NCBI GenBank assembly: GCA_005878995.1
Contig: VBME01000096.1
Span: 1 to 5,846 of the forward strand
DNA: 5,846 nucleotides
Direction: 5' to 3'
Source of the DNA: Methanobacteriota archaeon
Lineage (GTDB): Archaea > Thermoplasmatota > Thermoplasmata > RBG-16-68-12
Positions 1 through 5,487 of this stretch are shown here, piece after piece. Under the pieces are notes generated by a model. That model was not told the DNA's origin, did no database searches, and was given only the letters and a program-made list of their open reading frames with translations. Position numbers and translations under genes: made by a program. The number at the start of each line of letters is the position of its first letter. The stretch's first letter is position 1.

Positions 1-917
1 GCGACCTTCATCGTCTCGAACATGTCCAGGTTGTTGTTGCTCGCGGCGCCGTCGGTGCCCAAGCCCATCACGACGGCGGCCTCTTTCAACGCGGCGTACG
101 GCATCGTCTGGCCCACGGAGAGCTTCATGTTCGAGGTCGGACAGTGGGCGACCCTCGTCCCCGTGTGCGCGAGGAGGTCGATCTCCGACGGGTCGAGCCA
201 GCATCCATGGGCTGCGATCACGTCTTTCGCGAGGAAGCCGATCGAGTCGAGGTACTTCGCGGGCCGCATGCCCGTCTCCACGAGGCAGTCGTCGACCTCC
301 CGCTTCGTCTCGGAGAGGTGGACGTGGATGAGGGAGCCGGTCTTATCCGCGAGCTCTCGGATCCGGATGAGCGTGTCCTTCGACACACTGTAGATCGCGT
401 GCGGCCCGAGGACCGGCGTAATCCGGTCCGTCTTCATCGCCTCGATTTGGCGGTTCACGGCCTCCGCGGTCTGGAGCTGCTTCGCCGCCCGCTCCGGGTC
501 GTTCAGGTCGACGATCCCCTCGGCGAGGAACGCGCGGAGCCCCATCTCCTTCACCGCCTTCGCGGCCGCGTCCATGTGGAAGTACATGTCGTTGAAGGTC
601 GTCGTGCCGGTCTTGATCATCTCGAGGCACGCGAGCTTCGTGCCCCAGTACACGTCGTCCGGAGTGAGGCGCGCCTCGGCGGGCCAGATTTTCGTCTCGA
701 GCCACGTCGACAGGTCGAGGTCGTCCCCCCACCCGCGGAACAGCGTCATCGCGGCGTGGGTGTGCAGGTTCACGAATCCCGGGAGGGCGATCTTGCCTTT
801 CCCGTCGATCACCGTGTCCGCTTCCCGCTTCTTCCCGATCTCGACGATCCGGTTGCCTTCGATGTAGATCTGGGTCACGTCTCGGTCGATCTGGACGTCC
901 CGGATCAGGAGGCTCAT
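1..917 (-). CDS. mtaD: MTA/SAH/5'-deoxyadenosine deaminase-type amidohydrolase, C-terminus cut by window edge
   Basis: The minus-strand frame stays open from the ATG at 917 to the left edge, giving about 305 residues; the family usually has a little over 400, so roughly the last quarter lies outside. The zinc and catalytic residues of this amidohydrolase family are visible: His52 and His54 in LHTH, His200 in HVHLSET, Glu203, His237 in AAHGCW, and Asp289 in GLGTDGA. Residues 1-45 look like the usual small N-terminal beta domain. Family members deaminate methylthioadenosine, S-adenosylhomocysteine or 5'-deoxyadenosine to the inosine forms in the cytosol. The start is set by an ATGA overlap with the stop of the upstream phosphorylase gene, which implies co-transcription and probably translational coupling. 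That neighbour favours a SAM by-product salvage role over guanine or cytosine deamination or chlorohydrolase activity. The exact substrate cannot be read from the sequence. Confidence 0.93.
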   Translation of the reverse strand, partial: MSLLIRDVQIDRDVTQIYIEGNRIVEIGKKREADTVIDGKGKIALPGFVNLHTHAAMTLFRGWGDDLDLSTWLETKIWPAEARLTPDDVYWGTKLACLEMIKTGTTTFNDMYFHMDAAAKAVKEMGLRAFLAEGIVDLNDPERAAKQLQTAEAVNRQIEAMKTDRITPVLGPHAIYSVSKDTLIRIRELADKTGSLIHVHLSETKREVDDCLVETGMRPAKYLDSIGFLAKDVIAAHGCWLDPSEIDLLAHTGTRVAHCPTSNMKLSVGQTMPYAALKEAAVVMGLGTDGAASNNNLDMFETMKV

Positions 918-1639
918 CGGAGTCGCTCCACGGCCTTCGCCACGATCGCCCGCGTGAGGTCCGCGTTCTTCCGCTGCGTCTCGCGGATGCGGTCGAACGT
1001 GAGCGGTTCGTCCACGATCCCGTGGGCGAAGTTGTCGACCGTGCACAGGGCGGCGTACGGGATCCCGAGCTCCGACGCGAGGGTCGCCTCGGAGGCCATC
1101 GTCATCCCGACGACGTCCCCCAGGGTCTTGAAGTGGGCGACCTCGGCGCGCGTCTCGAGTCGCGGGCCGGTCGTCTGGACGTACACGCCTTCCGCACGGA
1201 CCGTGGCTTTCGCATCCTTCGCCGCGGCGACCAAGACGGTTCGGAGGTCGTCGTCCAGGGAGGGGGTCGCGTGCACGACCTTCTCATCGTAGTACGTGGG
1301 GATGTCCCAGAACCCGATGAAGTCGTCCGGCACGACGAACGTTCCCGGGCGGATCGTCTTCTTGAGCGAGCCCGTGGAGGACGTCGCGAGGATGCGGGTC
1401 GCGCCGAGGTCCTTCAGGGCCCACAGGTTCGCGCGGTGGTTCAGCTTGTGCGGCGGAACCCGATGGTCCTTCCCATGCCGCGGGAGAAAGACGACCGTGA
1501 CGTCGCCGTGCTTCCCCATCCTCGGCGGATCGCTCGGCGCGCCGTGGGGCGTTACGAGAAATTTCGCCTGTTCGTCTTCGAGTTCGAACGCGTCACCCAG
1601 GGCAGACCCTCCGATGATTCCAACGATAACCGGCGCCAT
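914..1639 (-). CDS. mtnP: Methylthioadenosine/methylthioinosine phosphorylase family protein
   Basis: This 241-residue cytosolic enzyme belongs to the PNP/MTAP phosphorylase family, which splits a purine (thio)nucleoside with phosphate into free base and sugar 1-phosphate. Visible motifs are IIGGSAL (8-14), PRHG (53-56), PPHKLNHRAN (62-71), TSSTGSL (86-92), PDDF (104-107), GPRLET (158-163), VGMTMASEA (177-185) and VDNFAHG (201-207). Length is normal and the frame is intact. In the purine-recognition segment the second Asp of the adenosine-type MTAP motif (TDYD in the human enzyme) is not present; DNFAHG resembles inosine-type enzymes more. This is an inference from remembered family sequences. 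The downstream gene, overlapping by four bases, is a matching deaminase, so the pair probably works as deaminase then phosphorylase on MTA and 5'-deoxyadenosine. A TATA-like box 28 bases before the ATG suggests a leaderless mRNA. Family is certain; substrate is not. Confidence 0.93.
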   Translation of the reverse strand: MAPVIVGIIGGSALGDAFELEDEQAKFLVTPHGAPSDPPRMGKHGDVTVVFLPRHGKDHRVPPHKLNHRANLWALKDLGATRILATSSTGSLKKTIRPGTFVVPDDFIGFWDIPTYYDEKVVHATPSLDDDLRTVLVAAAKDAKATVRAEGVYVQTTGPRLETRAEVAHFKTLGDVVGMTMASEATLASELGIPYAALCTVDNFAHGIVDEPLTFDRIRETQRKNADLTRAIVAKAVERLR

Positions 1640-1663
1640 GGCAGCGGACGAAAAGCGGTCCCT

Positions 1664-1670
1664 CGATAAA
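1664..1670 (-). promoter_or_regulatory. TATA-like box for the phosphorylase-deaminase operon
   Basis: On the minus strand this reads TTTATCG, centred 28 bases before the ATG at 1639. That is the spacing expected when archaeal transcription starts at or next to the start codon, and no Shine-Dalgarno sequence is seen between them. Assigned by spacing and composition only. Confidence 0.55.
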
Positions 1671-1811
1671 GACTCCGTCCCGCCTCGGAGACGACCGCGA
1701 CCCCGCGCTTAAGTACGAATTCGGACCCCGCGACTCCGGGCGATGATCAAGCCGGTCGACCTACCAACACAGCGAACACACTCAACTCTCACGTCCGATA
1801 GTCGATAGGAT

Positions 1812-1820
1812 ACGTATAAG
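1812..1820 (+). promoter_or_regulatory. TATA-like box for the DUF835 gene
   Basis: The sequence ACGTATAAG is centred about 33 bases before the ATG at 1850, which predicts a very short leader of a few bases. It is the strongest TATA match in the intergenic region. No Shine-Dalgarno motif is seen before the start codon. Confidence 0.6.
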
Positions 1821-1849
1821 AACGGACCTCCGGATGGCAAGGCGGTTCC

Positions 1850-2383
1850 ATGCGGCGGCTCCCGTGGCCGCTCCTGCTCGCCCACGAGGAGGACGAGCTT
1901 CTCAGGGATCTGCTCTTCGGGAAGAAGAAAGACCTCGAAGAAGGTCGGGCCTACCTCGTCAAGGAGAAGAAGCCGGAGCGAGCCCTTGCGGCGTTCCAGC
2001 GGGCGGTGGACGCCGGCTGGCGTCCGATCTACATCACCCGACAGCATCCGAACCACGTCGTGCGCCAACGAGGCGACAAGGAGATCCGCGTCGTCTGGCT
2101 CTCGACGACGCTCGGCAAGGACTACATCGACCCGCACAACCTGAACAGCCTGAGCAACCTGATCGCGAACTTCGTGAACGACGGGCCGCGGGCCGTGATC
2201 CTGTTGGACGGGATCGAGTATCTCATGATCAACAACGACTTCGCACGGATCTTGCACTTCCTCGAGTACGTGAACGAGCAGATCGCCCTGCACCGGGCCA
2301 CGCTCGTCCTGAGCGTCGACGAACGCGCGTTCGACGCAAAGGAACTCGCCTACATCGAGCGCAACACGGTCGGGCTCGAGTAG
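1850..2383 (+). CDS. DUF835 domain protein, function unknown
   Basis: This 177-residue protein matches the archaeal DUF835 family: LEEGRAYLVKEKKPERA near residues 29-45, a short strand and ITRQHP at about 62-67, and the hallmark LLDGIEYL ending at residue 125, followed by a helical C-terminus. DUF835 proteins are common in Thermoplasmatota and related Euryarchaeota, where the domain is often attached to sensory modules such as PAS; here it stands almost alone behind a 28-residue basic and leucine-rich N-terminus. No clear signal peptide or membrane span is seen. The acidic DGIE after a hydrophobic strand recalls a Walker B strand, but there is no Walker A loop, so ATPase activity is not supported. 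The ATG at 1850 sits about 33 bases after a TATA-like box; the nearby ATG at 1834 is in another frame. arcS starts 38 bases downstream, but it has its own likely promoter. Confidence 0.88.
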   Translation: MRRLPWPLLLAHEEDELLRDLLFGKKKDLEEGRAYLVKEKKPERALAAFQRAVDAGWRPIYITRQHPNHVVRQRGDKEIRVVWLSTTLGKDYIDPHNLNSLSNLIANFVNDGPRAVILLDGIEYLMINNDFARILHFLEYVNEQIALHRATLVLSVDERAFDAKELAYIERNTVGLE

Positions 2384-2388
2384 TCAGG

Positions 2389-2395
2389 CTTTTAG
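2389..2395 (+). promoter_or_regulatory. TATA-like box for arcS
   Basis: CTTTTAG lies between the DUF835 stop and the arcS start, centred 30 bases before the ATG at 2422. This suggests that arcS can be transcribed from its own start as a leaderless mRNA as well as by read-through from the upstream gene. Confidence 0.5.
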
Positions 2396-2421
2396 CCGCT
2401 CGGGCCATCCGTTCGCCCTCC

Positions 2422-4203
2422 ATGTTCGAGATCGAGGGGCGCGGAGGCCTCGGCCGGAGGGGTCTCTGGACCCGCGGCGAACGGTCGCTCACGACGCCGC
2501 TCGTCCTATTCGTCCAAGAGGGTCCTCGGGCCGCGCCCTCGTACGCGGAGGCTTTGTTCGTCTCCGAGCGGACGGAAGATCCGCGGTTCCAAATCCGACA
2601 CGGCGGCAGCTTCTTCGCCCCTCGTCCCGCAGCCCATCCGGACGATCTGCCCGCGACGAAAGGCACGCCGCTCTCCCTCGAAGGCCTCGAGATTCCACAG
2701 GCGGTCGTCGCCGAAGACTTGGCGATCGTGACCGGCGAATCCGACCTGCCATCGGTGAAGTCGGCGGAGGCCGTTTTCCTCGCGAACGGGCCGGAGTTCG
2801 AGCGGTCTCCGCGGGAATTCGTGGCCATGATTCGGAGTGTGCGAGAGACGCTCGGGCCGGCGAAGGTCGTCGCGGTCACGGGCCTCGCGACCCCTTCCAA
2901 CCTCTCGGTCCTCGTGTACGCCGGGATCGACATCGTCGACTCGAGTCGAATGGTCCTCGACAGCGCGCGTGATCTGTTTCACACAGCGGACGGTGTCGTG
3001 CCCGCGGCCGACGCGGACCGCGACGCGTGTGGCTGTCCCGCATGTGCCGCGTCCGAAGGCCTTCGCGCGCACAATGAGCGTGCCCTGTACCGCGAGATGT
3101 TGCTTGTGCGGAGTCACTTGGGGCACGGGAGGCTTCGGGAGCACGTGGAACGGCGGCTCGCGAACGCGCCATGGAACACGGCGGTCGTCCGTCACCTGGA
3201 CCTGCGTGCATACGAGCTCGTCGAGCCGTACACGCCGGTCGCCGGTGGCGCGATGCTCGCGTACGCGCAGGCGTCGCTCACGCGACCCGAGATCTTGCGG
3301 TTCCGCCGTCGGATCCGGGAGCGGTACGCGAAACCGCCCTCGGCACGCGTCCTCCTGTTGCTGCCCTGCTCCGCCCGAAAGCCGTATTCTACGAGTCGCA
3401 GCCACCGCCGGTTCCGGGACGCGATTTGGTCGAGCGCCAACCCTTCCGTCGTCCACGAAGTCATTGTGACGTCGCCCCTGGGCCTGATCCCGAGAGAGCT
3501 CGAGCGATTCTACCCGGCACGCGCCTACGACATCCCCGTCACGGGAGACTGGAGTCACGACGAGGCCGCAATCGTCGCGGAGGATCTCCAGGCCTACGTC
3601 TCGGTGAATCGGTACGACGCGGTCATCGCCCACCTCGGCGCCGAGGCGCCAATCGTCAAGGCGATTCTCCCGCACGCGGTCCTCACCGCGAAAGACCGCC
3701 CGACGTCTGACGAATCCCTCGCATCGCTCACCCGAAGCCTCACGGAGGCCACCGGGTCAGTGAGCCGGGTCGCCGCAGGCGTCCGCTTTGCCGAAGAGAT
3801 GTCGAACATCGCCCGCTTTCAGTTCGGGGACGCAGGCCTCGGACTCGCCAAAGGAGCGACCTTCCGCGGTCGATTCCCTGATGTCCGCGTGATCCGGGAC
3901 GGTCGTCAGGTCGCGATGCACACGGGTCGCGGGATGTTGTCGTTGACCCTCGAGGGCGGCGCGATCCTCTCCGACGCCGACGCCTATTGGGTGGAGATTG
4001 AGGATTTCATCCCGAAGGGGAACATCTTCGCTGTCGGCGTCGCGGACGCGGCGCCGGAAATTCGACCCGGAGACGAGGTCGTCGTTCGCCGTGCGCGGGA
4101 GGTGCGGGCCGTCGGGACGGCGAGGCTCAACCCGCAGGAGATGATTGATTTGAAGCGCGGCGAGGCGGTCCACGTCCGGCATGCGATGCCCGCGTCTCCA
4201 TAA
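2422..4203 (+). CDS. arcS: Archaeosine synthase ArcS (TgtA2)
   Basis: This 593-residue protein acts on tRNA already carrying preQ0 at position 15, placed there by the archaeal TGT. ArcS is reported to attach lysine to the preQ0 nitrile, after which a radical-SAM partner (RaSEA) completes archaeosine. The N-terminal part is TGT-like, with GIDIVDSS around Asp170 and Asp173 and a metal-binding cluster Cys203, Cys205, Cys208, probably completed by a nearby His such as His217. The diagnostic ArcS signature PC-X3-KPY-X2-S-X2-H is complete at residues 315-328 (PCSARKPYSTSRSH), which separates it from ordinary TGT. The C-terminal ~80 residues form a PUA RNA-binding domain, including KGNIFAVGV near 532-540. 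The frame stays open back to an ATG at 1834, but that stretch overlaps the DUF835 gene in another frame. The ATG at 2422, 30 bases after a TATA-like box, begins the family-like MFEIEGRGG. Neither RaSEA nor TGT is in the window. Confidence 0.95.
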   Translation: MFEIEGRGGLGRRGLWTRGERSLTTPLVLFVQEGPRAAPSYAEALFVSERTEDPRFQIRHGGSFFAPRPAAHPDDLPATKGTPLSLEGLEIPQAVVAEDLAIVTGESDLPSVKSAEAVFLANGPEFERSPREFVAMIRSVRETLGPAKVVAVTGLATPSNLSVLVYAGIDIVDSSRMVLDSARDLFHTADGVVPAADADRDACGCPACAASEGLRAHNERALYREMLLVRSHLGHGRLREHVERRLANAPWNTAVVRHLDLRAYELVEPYTPVAGGAMLAYAQASLTRPEILRFRRRIRERYAKPPSARVLLLLPCSARKPYSTSRSHRRFRDAIWSSANPSVVHEVIVTSPLGLIPRELERFYPARAYDIPVTGDWSHDEAAIVAEDLQAYVSVNRYDAVIAHLGAEAPIVKAILPHAVLTAKDRPTSDESLASLTRSLTEATGSVSRVAAGVRFAEEMSNIARFQFGDAGLGLAKGATFRGRFPDVRVIRDGRQVAMHTGRGMLSLTLEGGAILSDADAYWVEIEDFIPKGNIFAVGVADAAPEIRPGDEVVVRRAREVRAVGTARLNPQEMIDLKRGEAVHVRHAMPASP

Positions 4204-4204
4204 C

Positions 4205-4211
4205 GTTAAGG
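4205..4211 (+). promoter_or_regulatory. TATA-like box for the small membrane gene
   Basis: GTTAAGG directly follows the arcS stop and is centred 30 bases before the ATG at 4238. The GGAGGG that overlaps its end lies over 20 bases from the start codon, too far for a normal Shine-Dalgarno site, so it is better read as part of the promoter. Confidence 0.45.
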
Positions 4212-4237
4212 AGGGTTGAGGCATCGGTCGACGGCGG

Positions 4238-4486
4238 ATGGCGTTCCTCCCCGACCTCGCGCTGGCGTCCCTCTATGCGGTCGTCGTGTTCCTTCTTGTG
4301 TTGGGTTTCCTGGTCGTGTTCATCGAGGTTGTTTCGATGCGGCGACTCCTCGCGGGCCTTGTGCTGACCCTTGTGGTCGCTGCAGGACTTGCGTCGAACG
4401 GCGAAGCGGGCCTCTCCTTCCTCGCACTCGGAGTCGCGGGGGCGCTCATCGCGAACCATGCGTTCGAACGGCTCACGACCCGCTAG
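4238..4486 (+). CDS. Small membrane protein, unrecognised
   Basis: An 82-residue, very hydrophobic protein. Three likely membrane spans are visible: about residues 7-32 (Leu/Val/Phe-rich, with one Glu near the end), 35-53 and 57-73, joined by short loops with MRR at 34-36 and SNGEAG at 53-58, and ending in the polar ERLTTR. The cluster of arginines after the first span suggests that this loop faces the cytoplasm. No catalytic motif or known family is recognised. The start has a TATA-like box at leaderless spacing. The stop lies five bases from the stop of the oppositely oriented membrane gene at 4492. The high GC at third codon positions and the clear hydrophobic pattern argue that it is a real gene. 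Confidence 0.7.
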   Translation: MAFLPDLALASLYAVVVFLLVLGFLVVFIEVVSMRRLLAGLVLTLVVAAGLASNGEAGLSFLALGVAGALIANHAFERLTTR

Positions 4487-4491
4487 GTAGC

Positions 4492-5055
4492 TCACGGAGT
4501 GGGTCCCGAGGGTTGCGCGGGCGAAGGCTGCAAGAAAGGCGTCGCGCTCCGCGGGGGCAGTGCCAAGACGAGGAGCAGGAATAGGGCGGTCAAATCGAGG
4601 GCGGTCGTGAGCGCAGACAAGTAGAGTAGCAACTCGAACCCCGGACCGCCGAGAACGATGAAGAACCAGATGCGCGTGGCAAGCCCAATGGCCCAGCCTG
4701 CGACTTCTACGAGTACGAACGCTAGGAACAAAATCGGCGGGTGGCGACGACGCGTTTGGATTCCCCAGCCGATCAACAGGATGAGGGCTGTCACGCCGGA
4801 ACTCGGGATCACCGCGGAGGCGACGAAATACGCGGTTGGATTGGCGAGTGGGACTCTGAAGAAGAAGACGGCGTAGCTCACCGCCTCCCACCCCAAGACG
4901 ATGACGAGGGCGACAGCCCCAAGGACGAACAGTAGCCGATCCGTCGTGCCATCCGACCACGGGTTGCGCAATGTGGGTACCCCGAACGGGCAACCGCTCC
5001 CCGAAGGATGTCTATTGCGGTGGAAGTGGATCCCGCGTGCGGTCTTGCGGATCAT
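4492..5055 (-). CDS. Four-span membrane protein, unrecognised
   Basis: A 187-residue protein with four likely membrane helices: about residues 41-66, 75-98, 105-133 and 140-166. A basic loop, QTRRRH, lies between the second and third, and the end is a Pro/Ser-rich tail. No enzyme or transporter motif and no family are recognised. The start is uncertain. From the ATG at 5055 there is a ~35-residue polar leader with HFHRNRH and one Cys, and its codons (AGA, AAT, CAT, CCT, ACA) are poorer in GC than the rest. A TTG at 4971 would begin closer to the first helix. An AAAGTACT box 28 bases before the ATG, and a GTATAAAG box further up, support the ATG start. The gene converges with the small membrane gene ending at 4486; whether they work together is unknown. 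Confidence 0.72.
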   Translation of the reverse strand: MIRKTARGIHFHRNRHPSGSGCPFGVPTLRNPWSDGTTDRLLFVLGAVALVIVLGWEAVSYAVFFFRVPLANPTAYFVASAVIPSSGVTALILLIGWGIQTRRRHPPILFLAFVLVEVAGWAIGLATRIWFFIVLGGPGFELLLYLSALTTALDLTALFLLLVLALPPRSATPFLQPSPAQPSGPTP

Positions 5056-5079
5056 CGAGCCCGTTCATCCGTCCGGGCC

Positions 5080-5087
5080 AGTACTTT
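5080..5087 (-). promoter_or_regulatory. Candidate TATA-like box for the four-span membrane gene
   Basis: Read on the minus strand this is AAAGTACT, centred 28 bases before the ATG at 5055, as expected for a leaderless transcript. The stronger GTATAAAG at 5112-5119 (minus strand) is an alternative that would give a leader of about 35 bases. Confidence 0.35.
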
Positions 5088-5111
5088 CGCGCACCTCTCC
5101 CCCGTTCCCCG

Positions 5112-5119
5112 CTTTATAC
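5112..5119. promoter_or_regulatory. Strong TATA box, possibly bidirectional
   Basis: The plus strand reads CTTTATAC and the minus strand GTATAAAG, in an otherwise very GC-rich stretch. On the plus strand its core lies 25 bases before a GTG at 5141 that opens a 41-codon ORF. On the minus strand it could drive the membrane gene starting at 5055. Archaeal TATA boxes are nearly symmetric, so sequence alone does not settle direction. Confidence 0.6.
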
Positions 5120-5140
5120 CCCCGCGTCCTTCCGACGGAC

Positions 5141-5266
5141 GTGGCAAGCGCGGCGGTACTGGCCTCTGTGAACGACATGAGCTCGGAAGGAGACCAGAGC
5201 TGGCAGGACGTGTACGCCTCGTACGGATGCTCGCTTGAATTCGACGCATCCGACGACGGCGGGTAA
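5141..5266 (+). CDS. Candidate 41-residue leaderless small protein
   Basis: A GTG 25 bases after a strong TATA box opens a frame of 41 codons ending in TAA, with about 78% G or C at third positions, in line with coding DNA here. The product starts with a short Ala/Val/Ser-rich stretch and ends acidic (EFDASDDGG); it has one Trp, two Tyr and a single Cys. No family is recognised. Alternative in-frame starts are the GTG at 5168 and the ATG at 5177, giving 32 or 29 residues, but only 5141 fits the promoter for leaderless initiation. A hairpin and T6 run 25-74 bases after the stop would end the transcript. The same stretch could instead be a ~200-base non-coding RNA, since CGGATGC at 5224-5230 can pair with GCATCCG at 5246-5252. 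Confidence 0.4.
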   Translation: MASAAVLASVNDMSSEGDQSWQDVYASYGCSLEFDASDDGG

Positions 5267-5290
5267 CGCTGACAACCCATCCATCCCACC

Positions 5291-5340
5291 GATCGGCGGA
5301 GAGGGTCGCCTCCACGACTCCGCCGGTCCCCCTATTTTTT
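5291..5340 (+). terminator. Hairpin plus T-run terminator
   Basis: Bases 5291-5301 can pair with 5318-5328 in an 11-bp stem (one G-T pair, core CGGCGGAG/CTCCGCCG), with a 16-base loop. A CCCTATTTTTT tail follows, with six T residues at 5335-5340. It lies 24 bases after the stop of the 5141-5266 ORF and before the tRNA promoter, so it would close that unit. T-runs end transcription in archaea; the hairpin may add stability. Confidence 0.6.
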
Positions 5341-5374
5341 GGTGCCTGCGCGGGCCGCTGGCCGGTTCTTCCTC

Positions 5375-5387
5375 GGAAAGGTTAATG
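5375..5387 (+). promoter_or_regulatory. BRE and TATA-like box for tRNA-Gly
   Basis: A purine-rich GGAAAG at 5375-5380, resembling a TFB recognition element, is followed by GTTAATG at 5381-5387, centred 30 bases before the tRNA 5' end. Transcription would start within a few bases of the mature tRNA. Confidence 0.55.
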
Positions 5388-5413
5388 CGAATTACTTGGG
5401 TTGTCGCGGGCGA

Positions 5414-5486
5414 GCAGGGATGGTCCAGCTGGTTAAGACCCAGGCCCTCCAAGCCTGAGACCCGGGTTCAAATCCCGGTCCCTGCA
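5414..5486 (+). tRNA. tRNA-Gly(UCC)
   Basis: The 73 bases fold into a full cloverleaf. The acceptor stem is GCAGGGA/TCCCTGC (5414-5420 with 5479-5485) and the discriminator is A at 5486. The D arm is GTC/GAC with G18G19 at 5431-5432. The anticodon stem CAGGC/GCCTG (5441-5445 with 5453-5457) closes a 7-base loop CCTCCAA, and the T arm CCGGG/CCCGG has TTCAAAT. The variable loop has four bases. The anticodon is TCC at 5448-5450, reading Gly codons GGA and GGG. There is no intron and no encoded CCA, so CCA would be added by the tRNA nucleotidyltransferase. Oddly, position 33 is C instead of the near-universal U. Position 15 is G, so it is a candidate substrate for archaeosine, the modification made with ArcS encoded in this window. 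Confidence 0.93.
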
Positions 5487-5487
5487 C

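Larger units (their letters stand above)
1640..1849. other. Divergent intergenic region
   Basis: This 210-base gap separates the minus-strand phosphorylase operon from the plus-strand DUF835 gene. It is more AT-rich than its surroundings on the right side. It holds TATA-like boxes for both flanking genes and a third, unassigned element, TTAAGTA at 1709-1715. A short repeated motif, GATAG twice followed by GATA, lies at 1797-1812 just before the DUF835 box and could be a regulator site. No RNA gene was recognised. Confidence 0.5.

Noticed and set aside
144..1292. A 382-codon plus-strand open frame over the deaminase and phosphorylase genes
   Set aside because: It is antisense to two genes with clear family motifs, and its Arg/Val/Asp/His-rich translation is typical of a shadow frame in GC-rich DNA.
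1834..2421. N-terminal extension of arcS back to the ATG at 1834
   Set aside because: This stretch overlaps the DUF835 gene in another frame and translates to Arg/Pro/Ala-rich shadow sequence; ArcS-like sequence begins at 2422.
2506..3675. A 389-codon minus-strand open frame inside arcS
   Set aside because: It lies antisense to ArcS, whose signature motif and domains are unmistakable, and has no recognisable features of its own.
5414..5486. tRNA-Gly as an integration (att) site for a mobile element
   Set aside because: No second copy of the tRNA 3' end and no integrase gene are present in the window.
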